Shown: positions 36,163 through 45,488 of the stretch, piece after piece
Position numbering within the stretch: position 1 is the first letter of the stretch
Layout of the letters: the number at the start of each line of letters is the position of its first letter
Assembly: GCA_947488345.1 (NCBI GenBank)
Contig: CANKZQ010000006.1
Span: 168,565-232,564, forward strand
Length of the DNA: 64,000 nucleotides
Source: an uncultured Flavobacteriaceae bacterium
Lineage (GTDB): Bacteria > Bacteroidota > Bacteroidia > Flavobacteriales > Flavobacteriaceae
Direction of reading: 5' to 3'
Notes under the pieces: generated by a model
What the model was told of the DNA's origin: nothing
Databases searched by the model: none
Seen by the model: the letters and a program-made list of their open reading frames with translations, nothing else
Position numbers and translations under genes: made by a program

Positions 36163-36606
36163 TTACATAGACATAGTTGGCGATTTAAAATCTGTATCGT
36201 ACTGGATTTTCAGATTCATCATTTTTTTAAAGAAATTTCTGTTTTCATTTAATAACATATTATTCTTGAAATTGATGAACCTTCCTTGTCCATGAATACT
36301 CGATCCATCAGACTTATAGATAACAAGCTGATAATAGGGGATAACCCATGTAAACGTTTCAAGCCCCCTGTTAATGTGTATGAGTATTCCCGCTGGTCTT
36401 AATTCAATATTAGCATAGTTCGTATCGGCAATCGTATTCAAATACTGTCGTAGATTCAAACTTACTTTTTCAACTACCATTCTTTTCGATCCGATACCTT
36501 TTAATCTAAATCTATCAAAAAGACTGAATCGTTTGCCTACCAAATCATTAATTAATTCGGTATTGGTCTTACTTGTATGGGTTGAATTTAAAATCATTAA
36601 AGTCAA
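36163..36606 (-). CDS. conserved hypothetical protein
   Basis: A 147-residue protein without signal peptide and with mixed alpha/beta appearance (TFTWVIPYYQLVIYKSDGSSIHGQGRFINF). Not a family I recognise. The first gene after a strong promoter that carries the shared operator, so it is probably regulated with the TetR operon. It is followed by folE about 100 nt downstream. Confidence 0.7.
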   Translation of the reverse strand: MTLMILNSTHTSKTNTELINDLVGKRFSLFDRFRLKGIGSKRMVVEKVSLNLRQYLNTIADTNYANIELRPAGILIHINRGLETFTWVIPYYQLVIYKSDGSSIHGQGRFINFKNNMLLNENRNFFKKMMNLKIQYDTDFKSPTMSM

Positions 36607-36611
36607 AGATA
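36604..36611 (-). promoter_or_regulatory. -7 promoter box upstream of the 36163-36606 gene
   Basis: The minus strand reads TATCTTTG. The start codon is at or near the transcript start, so it is nearly leaderless. The operator lies 5 nt upstream. Confidence 0.6.
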
Positions 36612-36616
36612 CAAAA

Positions 36617-36646
36617 TGTTTAACTAAAATAAAAATAAGTTAAACA
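36617..36646. promoter_or_regulatory. operator copy 1, TGTTTAA-N16-TTAAACA
   Basis: Perfect inverted repeat of 9 bp (TGTTTAACT / AGTTAAACA, spacer 12) just upstream of the -7 box. It shares the 7-bp arms and 16-bp spacing with the copy before the TetR gene. Confidence 0.65.
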
Positions 36647-36691
36647 AAATTAAATTTAGTTAGTTCCCGAAAGTTATCTTGAATGATGGAG

Positions 36692-38125
36692 TTAGCTTGC
36701 GGTATCTGGGGCTTTTGCCAAGGCGTTGATCATGCCTTTAAAAACGAACGCATGAAAGGGCAATACCATATACCAGTACACACGGCCCCATACACCATGT
36801 GGTCGAAATACAGCTCTTTGGTAGAGACGATCTTTTACGATTCTAAATTCTAACCAAGCTTCACCTGGTAGTTTCATTTCGGCGAAAAGCAATAGTCTTT
36901 TTTGTTTTTTATCGGCTAAGAGTACGCGCCAAAAGTCTAGAGGATCTCCTGGTTCTAAATAATTTTCATGAGTTCTACCGCGTCTTAGACCAACGCCTCC
37001 AAATAATTTGTCGACATAGCCTCGAATACGCCATAAAGCGTTAAAACTGTACCACCCATTTTCACCACCTATAGACCAAATTTTCTTTAAGGTTTCTACC
37101 TCGTCGGTGATACTTCTCGAACGTACATCTTTAAAACAGCCATAGTGAGGGAGCTCAATATGTTCTGACAGTTGGTTTTTGAAAACGCCACTACTGATGG
37201 CGTCCTTCCAGCTTGAGACCACAGCATGTTGCTTAATTTTTTGAAAGGCCAAAAGAACAGCTTCTTTGTAGGGTATAGGTTTTATCTGTATATGGTCATT
37301 TATATCGCTTTCTTCTCCAATCACCTCGACTTTCATGCTGTCGACTAAAGATCGTGCTAAATTGAACGTAGTCGAGGTTACAAAGTACAACCAATAGGAC
37401 GATAATTTGGGCGTTAAGACGGGGAGCGTTAGTATGTATCTCTTCAATTGACGCACTTCTGCAAACTGCAATAACATTTCTTTGTATGTCAGTACCTCCG
37501 GGCCCATAATATCATAAGATCGATTATAAAGTTCTTTTTTACCGACTCCTTCTGATAGGTAGATCAATACATCTCTTATTGCAATGGGTTGTGATCTTGT
37601 ATTGAGCCATTTCGGAGTAATCATGAACGGCAGCTTTTCTACAATGTCTCGAATAATCTCAAATGATGCACTACCACTCCCTACTATAATACCAGCTCTA
37701 AAGGTTGTTAATCCGTACTGTTTTGATCGTAATGTTTGCTCGACTTGAAACCTTGATTGAAGATGTTTCGACAGTGATTTACTATTGATAATTCCGCTAA
37801 GATAAATTACCTGTTTACAAGTAGTTTGTTCGACTAGTTTTTTAAAATTTTGAGCACATCTTTCTTCCAAATCTTCGAAATCATTGGCACTTGATGACAT
37901 CGAATGAATCAAATAATAAGCGACCTCGATATCCTCAGGAAATGACGTTTTATCAAGGCTTAAAAAATCAATTTTTATAAATTCAACACCCTCATGATTT
38001 TCTATTTCATCCGGTATTCTATTCATATCACGAACACAACAAACGAGTTGATGACCATCTTCAAGTAGTTTTAAAGCGAGTCTTTTTGCAACATATCCCG
38101 TTGTGCCTGTAATTAGAATTTTCAT
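36692..38125 (-). CDS. SDR/NmrA-type reductase with DUF2867 domain
   Basis: A 477-residue protein: N-terminal Rossmann domain (ILITGTTGYVAKRLALKL, then a YLIHSMSSS catalytic-type stretch) and a C-terminal DUF2867 domain with GRTHENYLEPGDPLDFWRVL and FRPHGVWGRVYWY. Close relatives accompany light-stress genes. It is 2 nt from the flavin reductase gene and is probably cotranscribed with it. Confidence 0.88.
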   Translation of the reverse strand: MKILITGTTGYVAKRLALKLLEDGHQLVCCVRDMNRIPDEIENHEGVEFIKIDFLSLDKTSFPEDIEVAYYLIHSMSSSANDFEDLEERCAQNFKKLVEQTTCKQVIYLSGIINSKSLSKHLQSRFQVEQTLRSKQYGLTTFRAGIIVGSGSASFEIIRDIVEKLPFMITPKWLNTRSQPIAIRDVLIYLSEGVGKKELYNRSYDIMGPEVLTYKEMLLQFAEVRQLKRYILTLPVLTPKLSSYWLYFVTSTTFNLARSLVDSMKVEVIGEESDINDHIQIKPIPYKEAVLLAFQKIKQHAVVSSWKDAISSGVFKNQLSEHIELPHYGCFKDVRSRSITDEVETLKKIWSIGGENGWYSFNALWRIRGYVDKLFGGVGLRRGRTHENYLEPGDPLDFWRVLLADKKQKRLLLFAEMKLPGEAWLEFRIVKDRLYQRAVFRPHGVWGRVYWYMVLPFHAFVFKGMINALAKAPDTAS

Positions 38126-38127
38126 GG

Positions 38128-38748
38128 CTAGGTTATTTTAGGTCGCTGATAAGATTGGCGTTCTTTTAAGGTTGGAATGGCATATCCGTCAAGGCCATTG
38201 ATGGTGGCTACTTTACCTTTAGAAAGATTTAAAAAACCATCTTCTTCAAGCATATTTCCGTCAAAGTATAAATGTTGAATTTCTCCAATCATTAGTATTG
38301 TACCATTAGATTTTATGAGATATTCTTCTTTAAACTCCATAGCTATTTGTAAAGGGCTTCCTTTTACGAAGGGTGCTTTACACTCCTTTTTATATTCATG
38401 CTCCAATGATGTCATATCAAATTCTGACACCTCAGGGCTATATTTTGCAGAAGTGTGATGCGCATCCGAAATTATAGTTTCATGAATATGGTTAATGGTA
38501 TAAATGCCTGTATTTTTAATATTTTCATAGGTGTTTCTGGGCACTGTATTGGGACGTAGAATAAACCCAAAGAGAGGAGGAGCAGATCCCATATGTATGA
38601 CCGAACTGAATACAGCCACATTAGTGATACCTTTTTCGGAAACGGTACCGATAAGATTTGCCGACTTATAACCAGAACAACTGTTAATTAAATTGATCTT
38701 GAATATATGACTTAATTGATCAATCTCTTTTTTACAATAATGCTTCAT
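38128..38748 (-). CDS. flavin reductase family protein
   Basis: A 206-residue flavin reductase-like (FMN-binding split barrel) protein with the NLIGTVSEKGITNVAVFSSVIHMGSAPPLFGFILRP segment. It may supply reduced flavin or bind FMN. Its ATG overlaps the stop of the ABC1 kinase gene by 1 nt. Confidence 0.85.
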   Translation of the reverse strand: MKHYCKKEIDQLSHIFKINLINSCSGYKSANLIGTVSEKGITNVAVFSSVIHMGSAPPLFGFILRPNTVPRNTYENIKNTGIYTINHIHETIISDAHHTSAKYSPEVSEFDMTSLEHEYKKECKAPFVKGSPLQIAMEFKEEYLIKSNGTILMIGEIQHLYFDGNMLEEDGFLNLSKGKVATINGLDGYAIPTLKERQSYQRPKIT

Positions 38749-40058
38749 TATAGGTTCTCGAAGTTATTAATTTTAATGGCCGAAGCTTTTAAATCAAACA
38801 TTAAATTATATAAGCCAAAGAATGTTCTATTGATGTAAATAAAGTGTTTCGAACCTCTATTTCCATTCATTTTACGAAGTTCGGTACTCTTGCTGTAGCG
38901 CTCACCAAGAGCAGATATCTGAGCAAAAAAATCAGGATTAGAAAAATCGAACTCTTCGGTATGAAAAGGTTGTGTAAATAAACTCAACATTTCATGGAAC
39001 ATGTCCTTGAAAAATAATATTTCTTTTGTTGAATCATCATCTCTTAAAATTTCTAACTCATATAATTTACGCTCAAACAGCTCTGTATCGTTGATGGTTT
39101 CTTTTTGCGCCAGTTCAAAGTAAGGTGTATAAAAATCGTCAGGTATGATTTTCATGCAGCCAAAGTCTAGCGCAATTAAAGAGGCATCTTCGTCAACTAA
39201 AAAATTACCTGGATGCGGATCGGCATGTACTTTTTTTAACGAGTGAATTTGAAACATATAAAAATCCCATAAGGCTTGACCTAATTTGTTGGCGAGTACT
39301 GGATCTGTATTTCGCTCTGTAAATTCTGATAGATGAATTCCATCCATCCAATCCATTGTAATGATACGCTCTGAAGAGAATTCATCATAATATGCTGGAA
39401 ATTTTATATTATCGATGTGTGCACAGGCATTTACGATTTCTTTACTTTGTTCAATCTCGAGTAAGTAGTTTGTTTCTTCAATTAACTTATGTTCAACCTC
39501 TTTGAAGTATTTATCAGAATCGGCTCCTTTAATATTGAACATACTCATCGCTATTGGCTTTACCAAGGCTAAATCAGACGCAATGCTATCGGCGACTCCC
39601 GGATATTGAATTTTTACTGCTAGTTTCTTACCATCTTTTTTGGCTACGTGAACTTGACCAATACTTGCAGCATTGACTGATGTTGCGTTGAATTCATCGA
39701 AAATTTCAGTCGGTGCTTTCCCAAAATATTTTTTAAATGTTTTGAGCACTAATGGGGCCGACAAGGGTGGTACAGAAAACTGAGCCAATGAAAATTTTTC
39801 AACATAAGCCCGCGGAAGAATACTCTTTTCCATACTCAGCATTTGTGCAACTTTTAAGGCACTACCTTTTAATTTTTTGAGCCCGTCATAAATATCGTCA
39901 GCATTGTTTTGATCCAATCGCTCTTTTGCATCAGATTCAGAATGCACTAATTTGTCACCATAATATTTGATGTAATTCACACCAACTTTGGCACCAGTTT
40001 GCACTAGTTTGGTGGCTCTTTGAATTTTAGAAATTGGAATTTTATCTATTGTTTTCAT
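38748..40058 (-). CDS. ABC1/UbiB family atypical kinase
   Basis: A 436-residue AarF/UbiB-type protein. The KxGQ-type motif is GSALKVAQMLS, then the ATP-loop variant AASIGQVHVA, catalytic DPHPGNFLVD and LDFGCMK. The family affects quinone or lipid metabolism. It is 3 nt from the TetR gene, the first gene of the operon. Confidence 0.92.
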   Translation of the reverse strand: MKTIDKIPISKIQRATKLVQTGAKVGVNYIKYYGDKLVHSESDAKERLDQNNADDIYDGLKKLKGSALKVAQMLSMEKSILPRAYVEKFSLAQFSVPPLSAPLVLKTFKKYFGKAPTEIFDEFNATSVNAASIGQVHVAKKDGKKLAVKIQYPGVADSIASDLALVKPIAMSMFNIKGADSDKYFKEVEHKLIEETNYLLEIEQSKEIVNACAHIDNIKFPAYYDEFSSERIITMDWMDGIHLSEFTERNTDPVLANKLGQALWDFYMFQIHSLKKVHADPHPGNFLVDEDASLIALDFGCMKIIPDDFYTPYFELAQKETINDTELFERKLYELEILRDDDSTKEILFFKDMFHEMLSLFTQPFHTEEFDFSNPDFFAQISALGERYSKSTELRKMNGNRGSKHFIYINRTFFGLYNLMFDLKASAIKINNFENL

Positions 40059-40061
40059 ATG

Positions 40062-40721
40062 TTAAAATTTGAAATGCTTTTTCTCTTTCAATATAAATTT
40101 ACCAAGATCGATCACACTTTTAAGCAATTTGGTATCGATGAGATGGAAGGTTGTATTAATCGATTTTTCAATAAAAACATCTGTCTTTTCAAAGGCTTTT
40201 GACGTGTCTTCTAACCAAAACTTTAGAATAATTAGCAACTGCACCCAGGCAGATTGTTGTAATGCTTTTACCTGTAAATTTTCAATGGTCTCCTGCCCAA
40301 GGTCTATGCGATCTATATCTAGATTGGCTATGTAGGCCATGTAGCTTTTTTTGAGTTTCTTTAATTTTTTTAATGATTGTATACCGTTTGTATCACTTTT
40401 CAGGGCCTTCACAACATATGCCCTGTTTGCAGTAAGGTTTTCAAAAAAGGTATAGTAAATACTTAAGACTTTATTCTTGGTGTCAAAATTTGCATAGCCA
40501 GCATCTTCTTCTAAAGCATTGATGGTGTTCATGAAAAACAAATAGAATATTTCTTTTTCGACAGCCTTGAACGATGAGAAATGTGCTTTGAAATCAGCCG
40601 GTGACATTTTATGAGTCTCACAAAACTCCTCTATAGATGTCGGATGATATCCATTTTCTGATACGAAATCCATGAACCAAGATATAATGGTGATTTGATC
40701 TGCTGCTTTTTGTTTTGCCAT
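40062..40721 (-). CDS. TetR/AcrR family transcriptional regulator
   Basis: A 219-residue helical regulator: N-terminal HTH region (SIEEFCETHKMSPADFKAHFSSFKAVEKEIF) and a long helical ligand domain. It heads the operon with the ABC1 kinase, flavin reductase and SDR genes and likely represses it. The operator TGTTTAA-N16-TTAAACA lies upstream and is a good candidate for its own binding site. Confidence 0.82.
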   Translation of the reverse strand: MAKQKAADQITIISWFMDFVSENGYHPTSIEEFCETHKMSPADFKAHFSSFKAVEKEIFYLFFMNTINALEEDAGYANFDTKNKVLSIYYTFFENLTANRAYVVKALKSDTNGIQSLKKLKKLKKSYMAYIANLDIDRIDLGQETIENLQVKALQQSAWVQLLIILKFWLEDTSKAFEKTDVFIEKSINTTFHLIDTKLLKSVIDLGKFILKEKKHFKF

Positions 40722-40741
40722 GCTATAAAGATACTACATTA

Positions 40742-40749
40742 CAAAGATA
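40742..40749 (-). promoter_or_regulatory. -7 promoter box of the TetR operon
   Basis: The minus strand reads TATCTTTG, about 20 nt before the TetR start. The operator lies 16 nt upstream. Confidence 0.6.
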
Positions 40750-40765
40750 CGGATAAAGAAAGTTT

Positions 40766-40795
40766 TGTTTAATAAATTTAACAAAACTTTAAACA
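40766..40795. promoter_or_regulatory. operator copy 2, TGTTTAA-N16-TTAAACA
   Basis: Inverted repeat TGTTTAA / TTAAACA with 16-bp spacer between the divergent TetR and fasciclin promoters. An overlapping 9-bp repeat AGTTTTGTT / AACAAAACT is also present at 40761-40788. Confidence 0.65.
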
Positions 40796-40826
40796 AAAAT
40801 ATTCTAAAGGAAGTAGCTTCATGGTT

Positions 40827-40834
40827 TACTTTTG
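40827..40834 (+). promoter_or_regulatory. -7 promoter box of the fasciclin gene
   Basis: TACTTTTG (TAnnTTTG), 25 nt before ATG 40860. The in-frame ATG 40821 lies upstream of it and is therefore not used. Confidence 0.55.
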
Positions 40835-40859
40835 TACGAAACTTAAACTCTATATTAAA

Positions 40860-41435
40860 ATGAAAACTAGAAAATTATTTACAACGGCAATGTTATGTTC
40901 AGTGCTATTCGCATTTGCGAGTGTAGCGCACACAAATGATAAGCTACAAACTGAAACAGATCCTTTAGAAGAAAAGGTAGTAACACAAACGGCAACGATA
41001 GTAGGTGTTGCAGCTGGTAACGAAAATTTCACAACATTGGTCGCTGCTGTAAAGGCTGCTGGCCTTGTAGAAACTTTAAATGGTAATGGCCCTTTTACCG
41101 TATTTGCTCCTTTAAATTCTGCATTTGATAAGTTACCCGAAGGCACGGTGAAGGGGCTTTTAAAGCCAGAGAGTAAAAAAGCATTAACAGCGCTATTGAC
41201 ATATCACGTAGTCGCTGGAGAGTTCAAAGCTGCTGATGTTCTCAAAGCTATAAAAGACAATAAAGGAAGTTTCAATATTACAACCGTACAAGGTGGTCAG
41301 TTAACTGCGACCTTGTCTGGTGGTAATGTTATTCTTACCGATGAAAAAGGCAATGCTTCGAAAGTCGTTTTGACGGATGTAGCGGCTTCTAATGGTGTTA
41401 TTCATGCTATTGATAGCGTAGTGATGCCAAAATAA
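40860..41435 (+). CDS. secreted fasciclin (FAS1) domain protein
   Basis: A 191-residue protein with signal peptide (LFTTAMLCSVLFAFASVAH) and a single FAS1 domain containing GPFTVFAPLNSAFDKLP (H1 motif) and the H2-type AADVLKAI/ GVIHAIDSVVMPK ending. FAS1 domains mediate adhesion or surface interactions. ATG 40860 is used because the promoter box lies between it and the upstream ATG. It is divergent from TetR with the shared operator between. Confidence 0.9.
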   Translation: MKTRKLFTTAMLCSVLFAFASVAHTNDKLQTETDPLEEKVVTQTATIVGVAAGNENFTTLVAAVKAAGLVETLNGNGPFTVFAPLNSAFDKLPEGTVKGLLKPESKKALTALLTYHVVAGEFKAADVLKAIKDNKGSFNITTVQGGQLTATLSGGNVILTDEKGNASKVVLTDVAASNGVIHAIDSVVMPK

Positions 41436-41468
41436 ATTTTACATGTTTGGTTAGTTGGTTGCTAACTG

Positions 41469-41509
41469 CCGTTGTTTTAGAAAGCAATTTCTAACTCAAC
41501 GGTTTTTTT
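41469..41509 (+). terminator. terminator of the fasciclin gene
   Basis: CCGTTG and TTAGAAA pair with TTTCTAA and CAACGG (a 2-nt internal loop between the two helices), then T7. Confidence 0.8.
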
Positions 41510-41641
41510 GTGATGTCATTTCATATAAAACATAAGAGTAATTACCGTATTAATGATGAATATTTCAGAATGTTTGCATATTTTTAGCTATTGACAAGAA
41601 TAGATATTTCTAATTCTAAATCACTTTAAAAGGGAACTCAT

Positions 41642-42460
41642 ATGGCTGTAACGAATCCACCAGGAATTGAAAAAATGATCTCGTATCCTTCGTTTAATAA
41701 CGTAGAAGAAAAAAGGTATTATTTAAAGAAAATATTAACAGGTGCTTATCGGATCTTTGGTAAATTCGGTTTTTCTGAAGGTGTTGCTGGGCACATTACG
41801 TGTAGAGACCCAGAGCACACCGATTGTTTTTGGGTAAATCCCTTTGGAGTCTCTTTTCGAAGAATGAAAATGTCAGATCTGATTCTGGTCAATGAAGAAG
41901 GCGATATCGTCGCGGGGAAGCATACGGCCTTAAACAAAGCCGCTTTTGCTATCCATGCCGCTATACATAGGGCGAGGCCAGATGTGATCGCTGCTGCGCA
42001 CACACATTCTATATATGGTAAAACATGGTCAGTAATGGGAAAATTATTAGATCCTTTAACACAGGATTCTTGTATTTTTTATGAAGATCACGGATTGTTT
42101 GATGACTATACAGGTGTTGTAGACGATTTAAGAGAAGGAGAACGTATTGGAGTGGCTTTAGAAGATAAAAAAGCTGTTATTCTTAAGAACCATGGATTGT
42201 TAACAGTTGGGCACAGTATTGAAGAATGTATTTTTTGGTACGTGACTATGGAGCGCACCTGCCAGTCACAATTATTGGCCGAAGCAACAGGTAATGAGCT
42301 TGTTAAAATACGTCACGAAGTCGCTTTGCAAACGCGAGATTACGAAGTGGGTTTTCCATTGGCGGGTTATTTTAGTTTTCAACCAATGTGGCAAGATATT
42401 GTTGCAGAGCAGCCCGATTTTATGGATATTGCCGCTCCCGAAGCGCCGTTAATTTTGTAG
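41642..42460 (+). CDS. class II aldolase/adducin family protein
   Basis: A 272-residue class II aldolase. The Zn ligands are in AAHTHSIYGK and LKNHGLLTVG, with GHITCRDP near the N-terminus for the phosphate site. Members are sugar-phosphate aldolases or decarboxylase-like enzymes; substrate unknown. It stands alone on the plus strand and converges with the cyclase gene. Confidence 0.93.
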   Translation: MAVTNPPGIEKMISYPSFNNVEEKRYYLKKILTGAYRIFGKFGFSEGVAGHITCRDPEHTDCFWVNPFGVSFRRMKMSDLILVNEEGDIVAGKHTALNKAAFAIHAAIHRARPDVIAAAHTHSIYGKTWSVMGKLLDPLTQDSCIFYEDHGLFDDYTGVVDDLREGERIGVALEDKKAVILKNHGLLTVGHSIEECIFWYVTMERTCQSQLLAEATGNELVKIRHEVALQTRDYEVGFPLAGYFSFQPMWQDIVAEQPDFMDIAAPEAPLIL

Positions 42461-42502
42461 CTGTATACATACACTTTTGAGGTAATCATCCGTAGTTTTA
42501 GA

Positions 42503-43195
42503 TTATTCAAAGATGGCAACTGCTCGAACTGGTGAACCTGTACCACCTTTAATTTTTAAAGGGAGTCCGATAAAGCGAAATCGGCCTCTACCGATAAGTT
42601 CATGTAGGTTGATCATATTTTCATAATGTGTAAAGCCTAATTCTCCACAAATATAATGCACCTCTTTATTCGATATTTTGGGAACACCAGGAGACATAGT
42701 CTCAACACCAAAAGCAGCGATATTTTTCGCTCCCAACCAACGGGCTGCTTCTACAGATATTCCGGGACCATTTCCCCAGTTTTGGGTGTTGAAATGTTTT
42801 CTATAATGGTCGGTATAGAGCAAGACGGTATCCCCTTTTTTTATTTCTAAATTCATTGTTTCACATGCCAATTCAATATCAGCAGGTGTAATCAATTCTT
42901 TCATTTTTTTATGTGAGAAGTCTAAGCATATGCCTTCAGTATAAAACATAGATAGGGGCATGGTATCAATTGACTGGCCTTCATATTGCAGCGCCATATG
43001 ATTGATAGCATCAACATGGGTTCCGGTGTGCTCTCCAAGTTCTAATTTATGTACCGCAGGTGTTTTTTTAGATGGGTTTTGTATGCCGTTCCACTCTTCA
43101 TGAGAATTGTGAATTTCCATTTTAACTTGAGGGAGATCTTTGTATACGGGCATTCCCTCATAAATTTCTTGACTTAAGTCAATTATTTCTGTCAT
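42503..43195 (-). CDS. cyclase family (kynurenine formamidase-like) hydrolase
   Basis: A 230-residue cyclase-fold protein with the metal-site motif HTGTHVDAINHM and YTDHYRKHFNTQNW. Members hydrolyse N-formylkynurenine or other amides and esters. It lies 4 nt after the DUF1272 gene. Substrate unassigned. Confidence 0.88.
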   Translation of the reverse strand: MTEIIDLSQEIYEGMPVYKDLPQVKMEIHNSHEEWNGIQNPSKKTPAVHKLELGEHTGTHVDAINHMALQYEGQSIDTMPLSMFYTEGICLDFSHKKMKELITPADIELACETMNLEIKKGDTVLLYTDHYRKHFNTQNWGNGPGISVEAARWLGAKNIAAFGVETMSPGVPKISNKEVHYICGELGFTHYENMINLHELIGRGRFRFIGLPLKIKGGTGSPVRAVAIFE

Positions 43196-43199
43196 TTCT

Positions 43200-43490
43200 T
43201 TATCTTTTTTCTGGAGGTGTCTCTTTTAATGCTTCTCTTTTCGGAATAAAACCCTCTAAATCTATTGGCTTAAATACAACTTTGGTCGATGCTGGATGCT
43301 TTTCAAGTGCTTGAGTGGGTCTAATGGGTCTTTTCTCTAAACCGCCACCGCAATTCGGACACACATTTTTTAACAGTGTATCATTACACGTGGTGCACCA
43401 TGTACACTCATAAGAACATATCAAAGCTTCCTTACTATTTGCTGGCAATGATCTGTTGCAATGTTCACAGTTTAGTCGAATTTCTATCAT
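43200..43490 (-). CDS. DUF1272 zinc-ribbon-like protein
   Basis: A 96-residue protein with eight cysteines arranged in CEHC, CSYECTWCTTC and CPNCGGG (MIEIRLNCEHCNRSLP start), matching DUF1272. It probably binds zinc. First gene of a two-gene unit with the cyclase. Function unknown. Confidence 0.88.
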   Translation of the reverse strand: MIEIRLNCEHCNRSLPANSKEALICSYECTWCTTCNDTLLKNVCPNCGGGLEKRPIRPTQALEKHPASTKVVFKPIDLEGFIPKREALKETPPEKR

Positions 43491-43647
43491 GACGCTTTTT
43501 TTTGAGGTGTTTCTGCCAGATGATGCAGAGATTAATGATGTAAAGATACTTCGATTTTGTTTTGTATAATGCTCAAATTCATAAAAAGTCGAGGTAGCCG
43601 TACTTAGAGAAAAGTACCTATTTGATACAAAATTTGATTACATAAGA

Positions 43648-44400
43648 CTACAACACAATATTGAACTCTTGCATGAGTAGTTGATTTTCATGCGCTTTAT
43701 TTTCGATTAGAATTGCTGTTTTATGGCCCTTCTTTTTTTGGATAAATTTCGAATTAAAAATTGTTACACGTCCATTTTTTTGAGCAAGTGTACATACCTT
43801 GTTTTGTACAAAGTAGGAGGTTGGCGATTGCTGTTTTAATTCACATTGAGGAAAAAATTGTTCTATTCTTTTTTCGTTGAGGTCGAAGACATATTTTTTC
43901 TCAAAATGGATACCATCTTCAGACTTCGATAGGAGGTAAGACGTAGAATTGAAAGAATCAATTTTAAAAGTCATCACCCCATCATATTGAACTGTTCCCG
44001 GTTTAATTTTTAATGGTTTGATAAATAAATCTCCAAACCCTACATCTGCGATCCAGTACTCATTTTCTATATAAATCGCGACGGCCATATGATCGAATGC
44101 TGGGCCCAATTTGTCATCGTCGAAGATGCTCGCAGAAATCATGTGCGCTTCAAAACCTAGTTGTTTTAACAGAGACATAAAGAGGTAGTTCAATTCGTAA
44201 CAAAACCCTCCACGATTCTTCGTGATTATTTTTTGAAACAACTGGGGTATATCTAGCTGTATTTTTATACCATTCTGAACATCTAAATTCTCAAAAGGGA
44301 CTTCAAGCACGTGATGTTGATGAATAGCAGTTAGGGTCGTTATCTCAATGGTCGTTTTTCCAAAATAATTGATTCTGGCTAAATATTCTTCAGTATTCAT
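43648..44400 (-). CDS. arylamine N-acetyltransferase
   Basis: A 250-residue NAT with the Cys-His-Asp triad at C67 (RGGFCYELN), H104 (FDHMAVAI) and D119 (ADVGFGD). It transfers acetyl from acetyl-CoA to aryl amines or hydrazines. Length is a little below the typical 270-280. Stands alone. Confidence 0.93.
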   Translation of the reverse strand: MNTEEYLARINYFGKTTIEITTLTAIHQHHVLEVPFENLDVQNGIKIQLDIPQLFQKIITKNRGGFCYELNYLFMSLLKQLGFEAHMISASIFDDDKLGPAFDHMAVAIYIENEYWIADVGFGDLFIKPLKIKPGTVQYDGVMTFKIDSFNSTSYLLSKSEDGIHFEKKYVFDLNEKRIEQFFPQCELKQQSPTSYFVQNKVCTLAQKNGRVTIFNSKFIQKKKGHKTAILIENKAHENQLLMQEFNIVL

Positions 44401-44561
44401 GCGAGCGCGGTCGTGACTTTTTTATGGCGAATGGTGTCACACAAAATTAGCAAAAAAGATGGGGTAGCAGAATATTCCTTCGCCTTTTAACACTGTTTAT
44501 AAAAGACTGTAATATGTTCTTGCTATTCGATATAATTCTTTAGATCAACAGAATTTCTCGA

Positions 44562-45221
44562 TCATCGTTTAAGAAATTCGGTCATACTTCTAGATTTCAG
44601 TTTTTTATTAAGCGCCATGAAAATAATGCCAACTACGACAACAAACCCTCCTATTATTTTAAAAACACCTAAATTGGCAATCATCAGTACAATTCCAGTA
44701 ATTCCGGGGTTCCCGCCTCCAACAAGTTCATATACAACGCCGTTTTCAATTTGGATGGCTAAATAGAGAGACCATATGAAAATTGCTGTAGTAAATAGTA
44801 AGGCAAAAAATGGAGCTTTTGCATAACTTAAAACACTCGGTAATTCGGTACTATAACTAAAATTTGGATTATCTTGCTTTAAAAATTCAAAAACTTCTTT
44901 CTTTGTGTTTTTATCATTTATAATTAACTCATCTTCAGAATCATTTCCATAAAATATTTTGATCTCATTTTTACCGCGTTGATTTTCGATTCTTCTAATG
45001 TATGAATAGGGGATACTGAAGAGATGTTCCAAAAAAGCAAGGTTCGTAGATTCGGCATTTAGTTTATTGAGGTCCTCTGATTTTGGGTTTCCTTTATAAA
45101 TAGTTTTGTCTTTAATGAAAATTAGTTTGTTAGATTTTGAATCACTTATTTTCCAAAATTTTTGCATGTCGTCTATGTGGTTAATGGGAGGGTTGTGGTA
45201 TGGTTTTATGGTATTTGGCAC
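44562..45221 (-). CDS. membrane hypothetical protein
   Basis: A 219-residue protein with a soluble, PH-like beta-rich N-terminal half (FLEHLFSIPYSYIRRIE, GKNEIKIFYGNDSEDE) and two or three C-terminal membrane helices (FFALLFTTAIFIWSLYLAI, FKIIGGFVVVVGIIFMAL). I recognise no family. Confidence 0.65.
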   Translation of the reverse strand: MPNTIKPYHNPPINHIDDMQKFWKISDSKSNKLIFIKDKTIYKGNPKSEDLNKLNAESTNLAFLEHLFSIPYSYIRRIENQRGKNEIKIFYGNDSEDELIINDKNTKKEVFEFLKQDNPNFSYSTELPSVLSYAKAPFFALLFTTAIFIWSLYLAIQIENGVVYELVGGGNPGITGIVLMIANLGVFKIIGGFVVVVGIIFMALNKKLKSRSMTEFLKR

Positions 45222-45293
45222 TAAAGTAATAAAAAGCGCCTCAGGTTTGGCAAATCATCGAGGGTTTAATGATAGACCTTATCTTACGCTGTT

Positions 45294-45488
45294 TCAGTTG
45301 ACGCAATTATGGCTCGATCTAAAATTATTATGACCGACCCAAATAGAACCATAATACCCACCTGTTATATAGGGCAGAGCGTCGAGTTCAAAACCTATAC
45401 GGGTATTAGTTTTGGACTGATTATCTGTTTGTGCATAAGAGAAACTAAAGCATACTATAAAACAGATAGATAAGAATGTTGCTTTCAT
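45294..45488 (-). pseudogene. N-terminal fragment of an exported protein
   Basis: A 64-codon frame with a good signal peptide (ATFLSICFIVCFSFSYAQ) and the opening strands IGFELDALPYITGGYYGSIWVGH of an outer-membrane-type protein. It stops after SSHNCVN, and no continuation of a barrel is seen in the 72 nt before the neighbouring gene. It looks like the 5' remnant of a longer gene. Confidence 0.55.
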
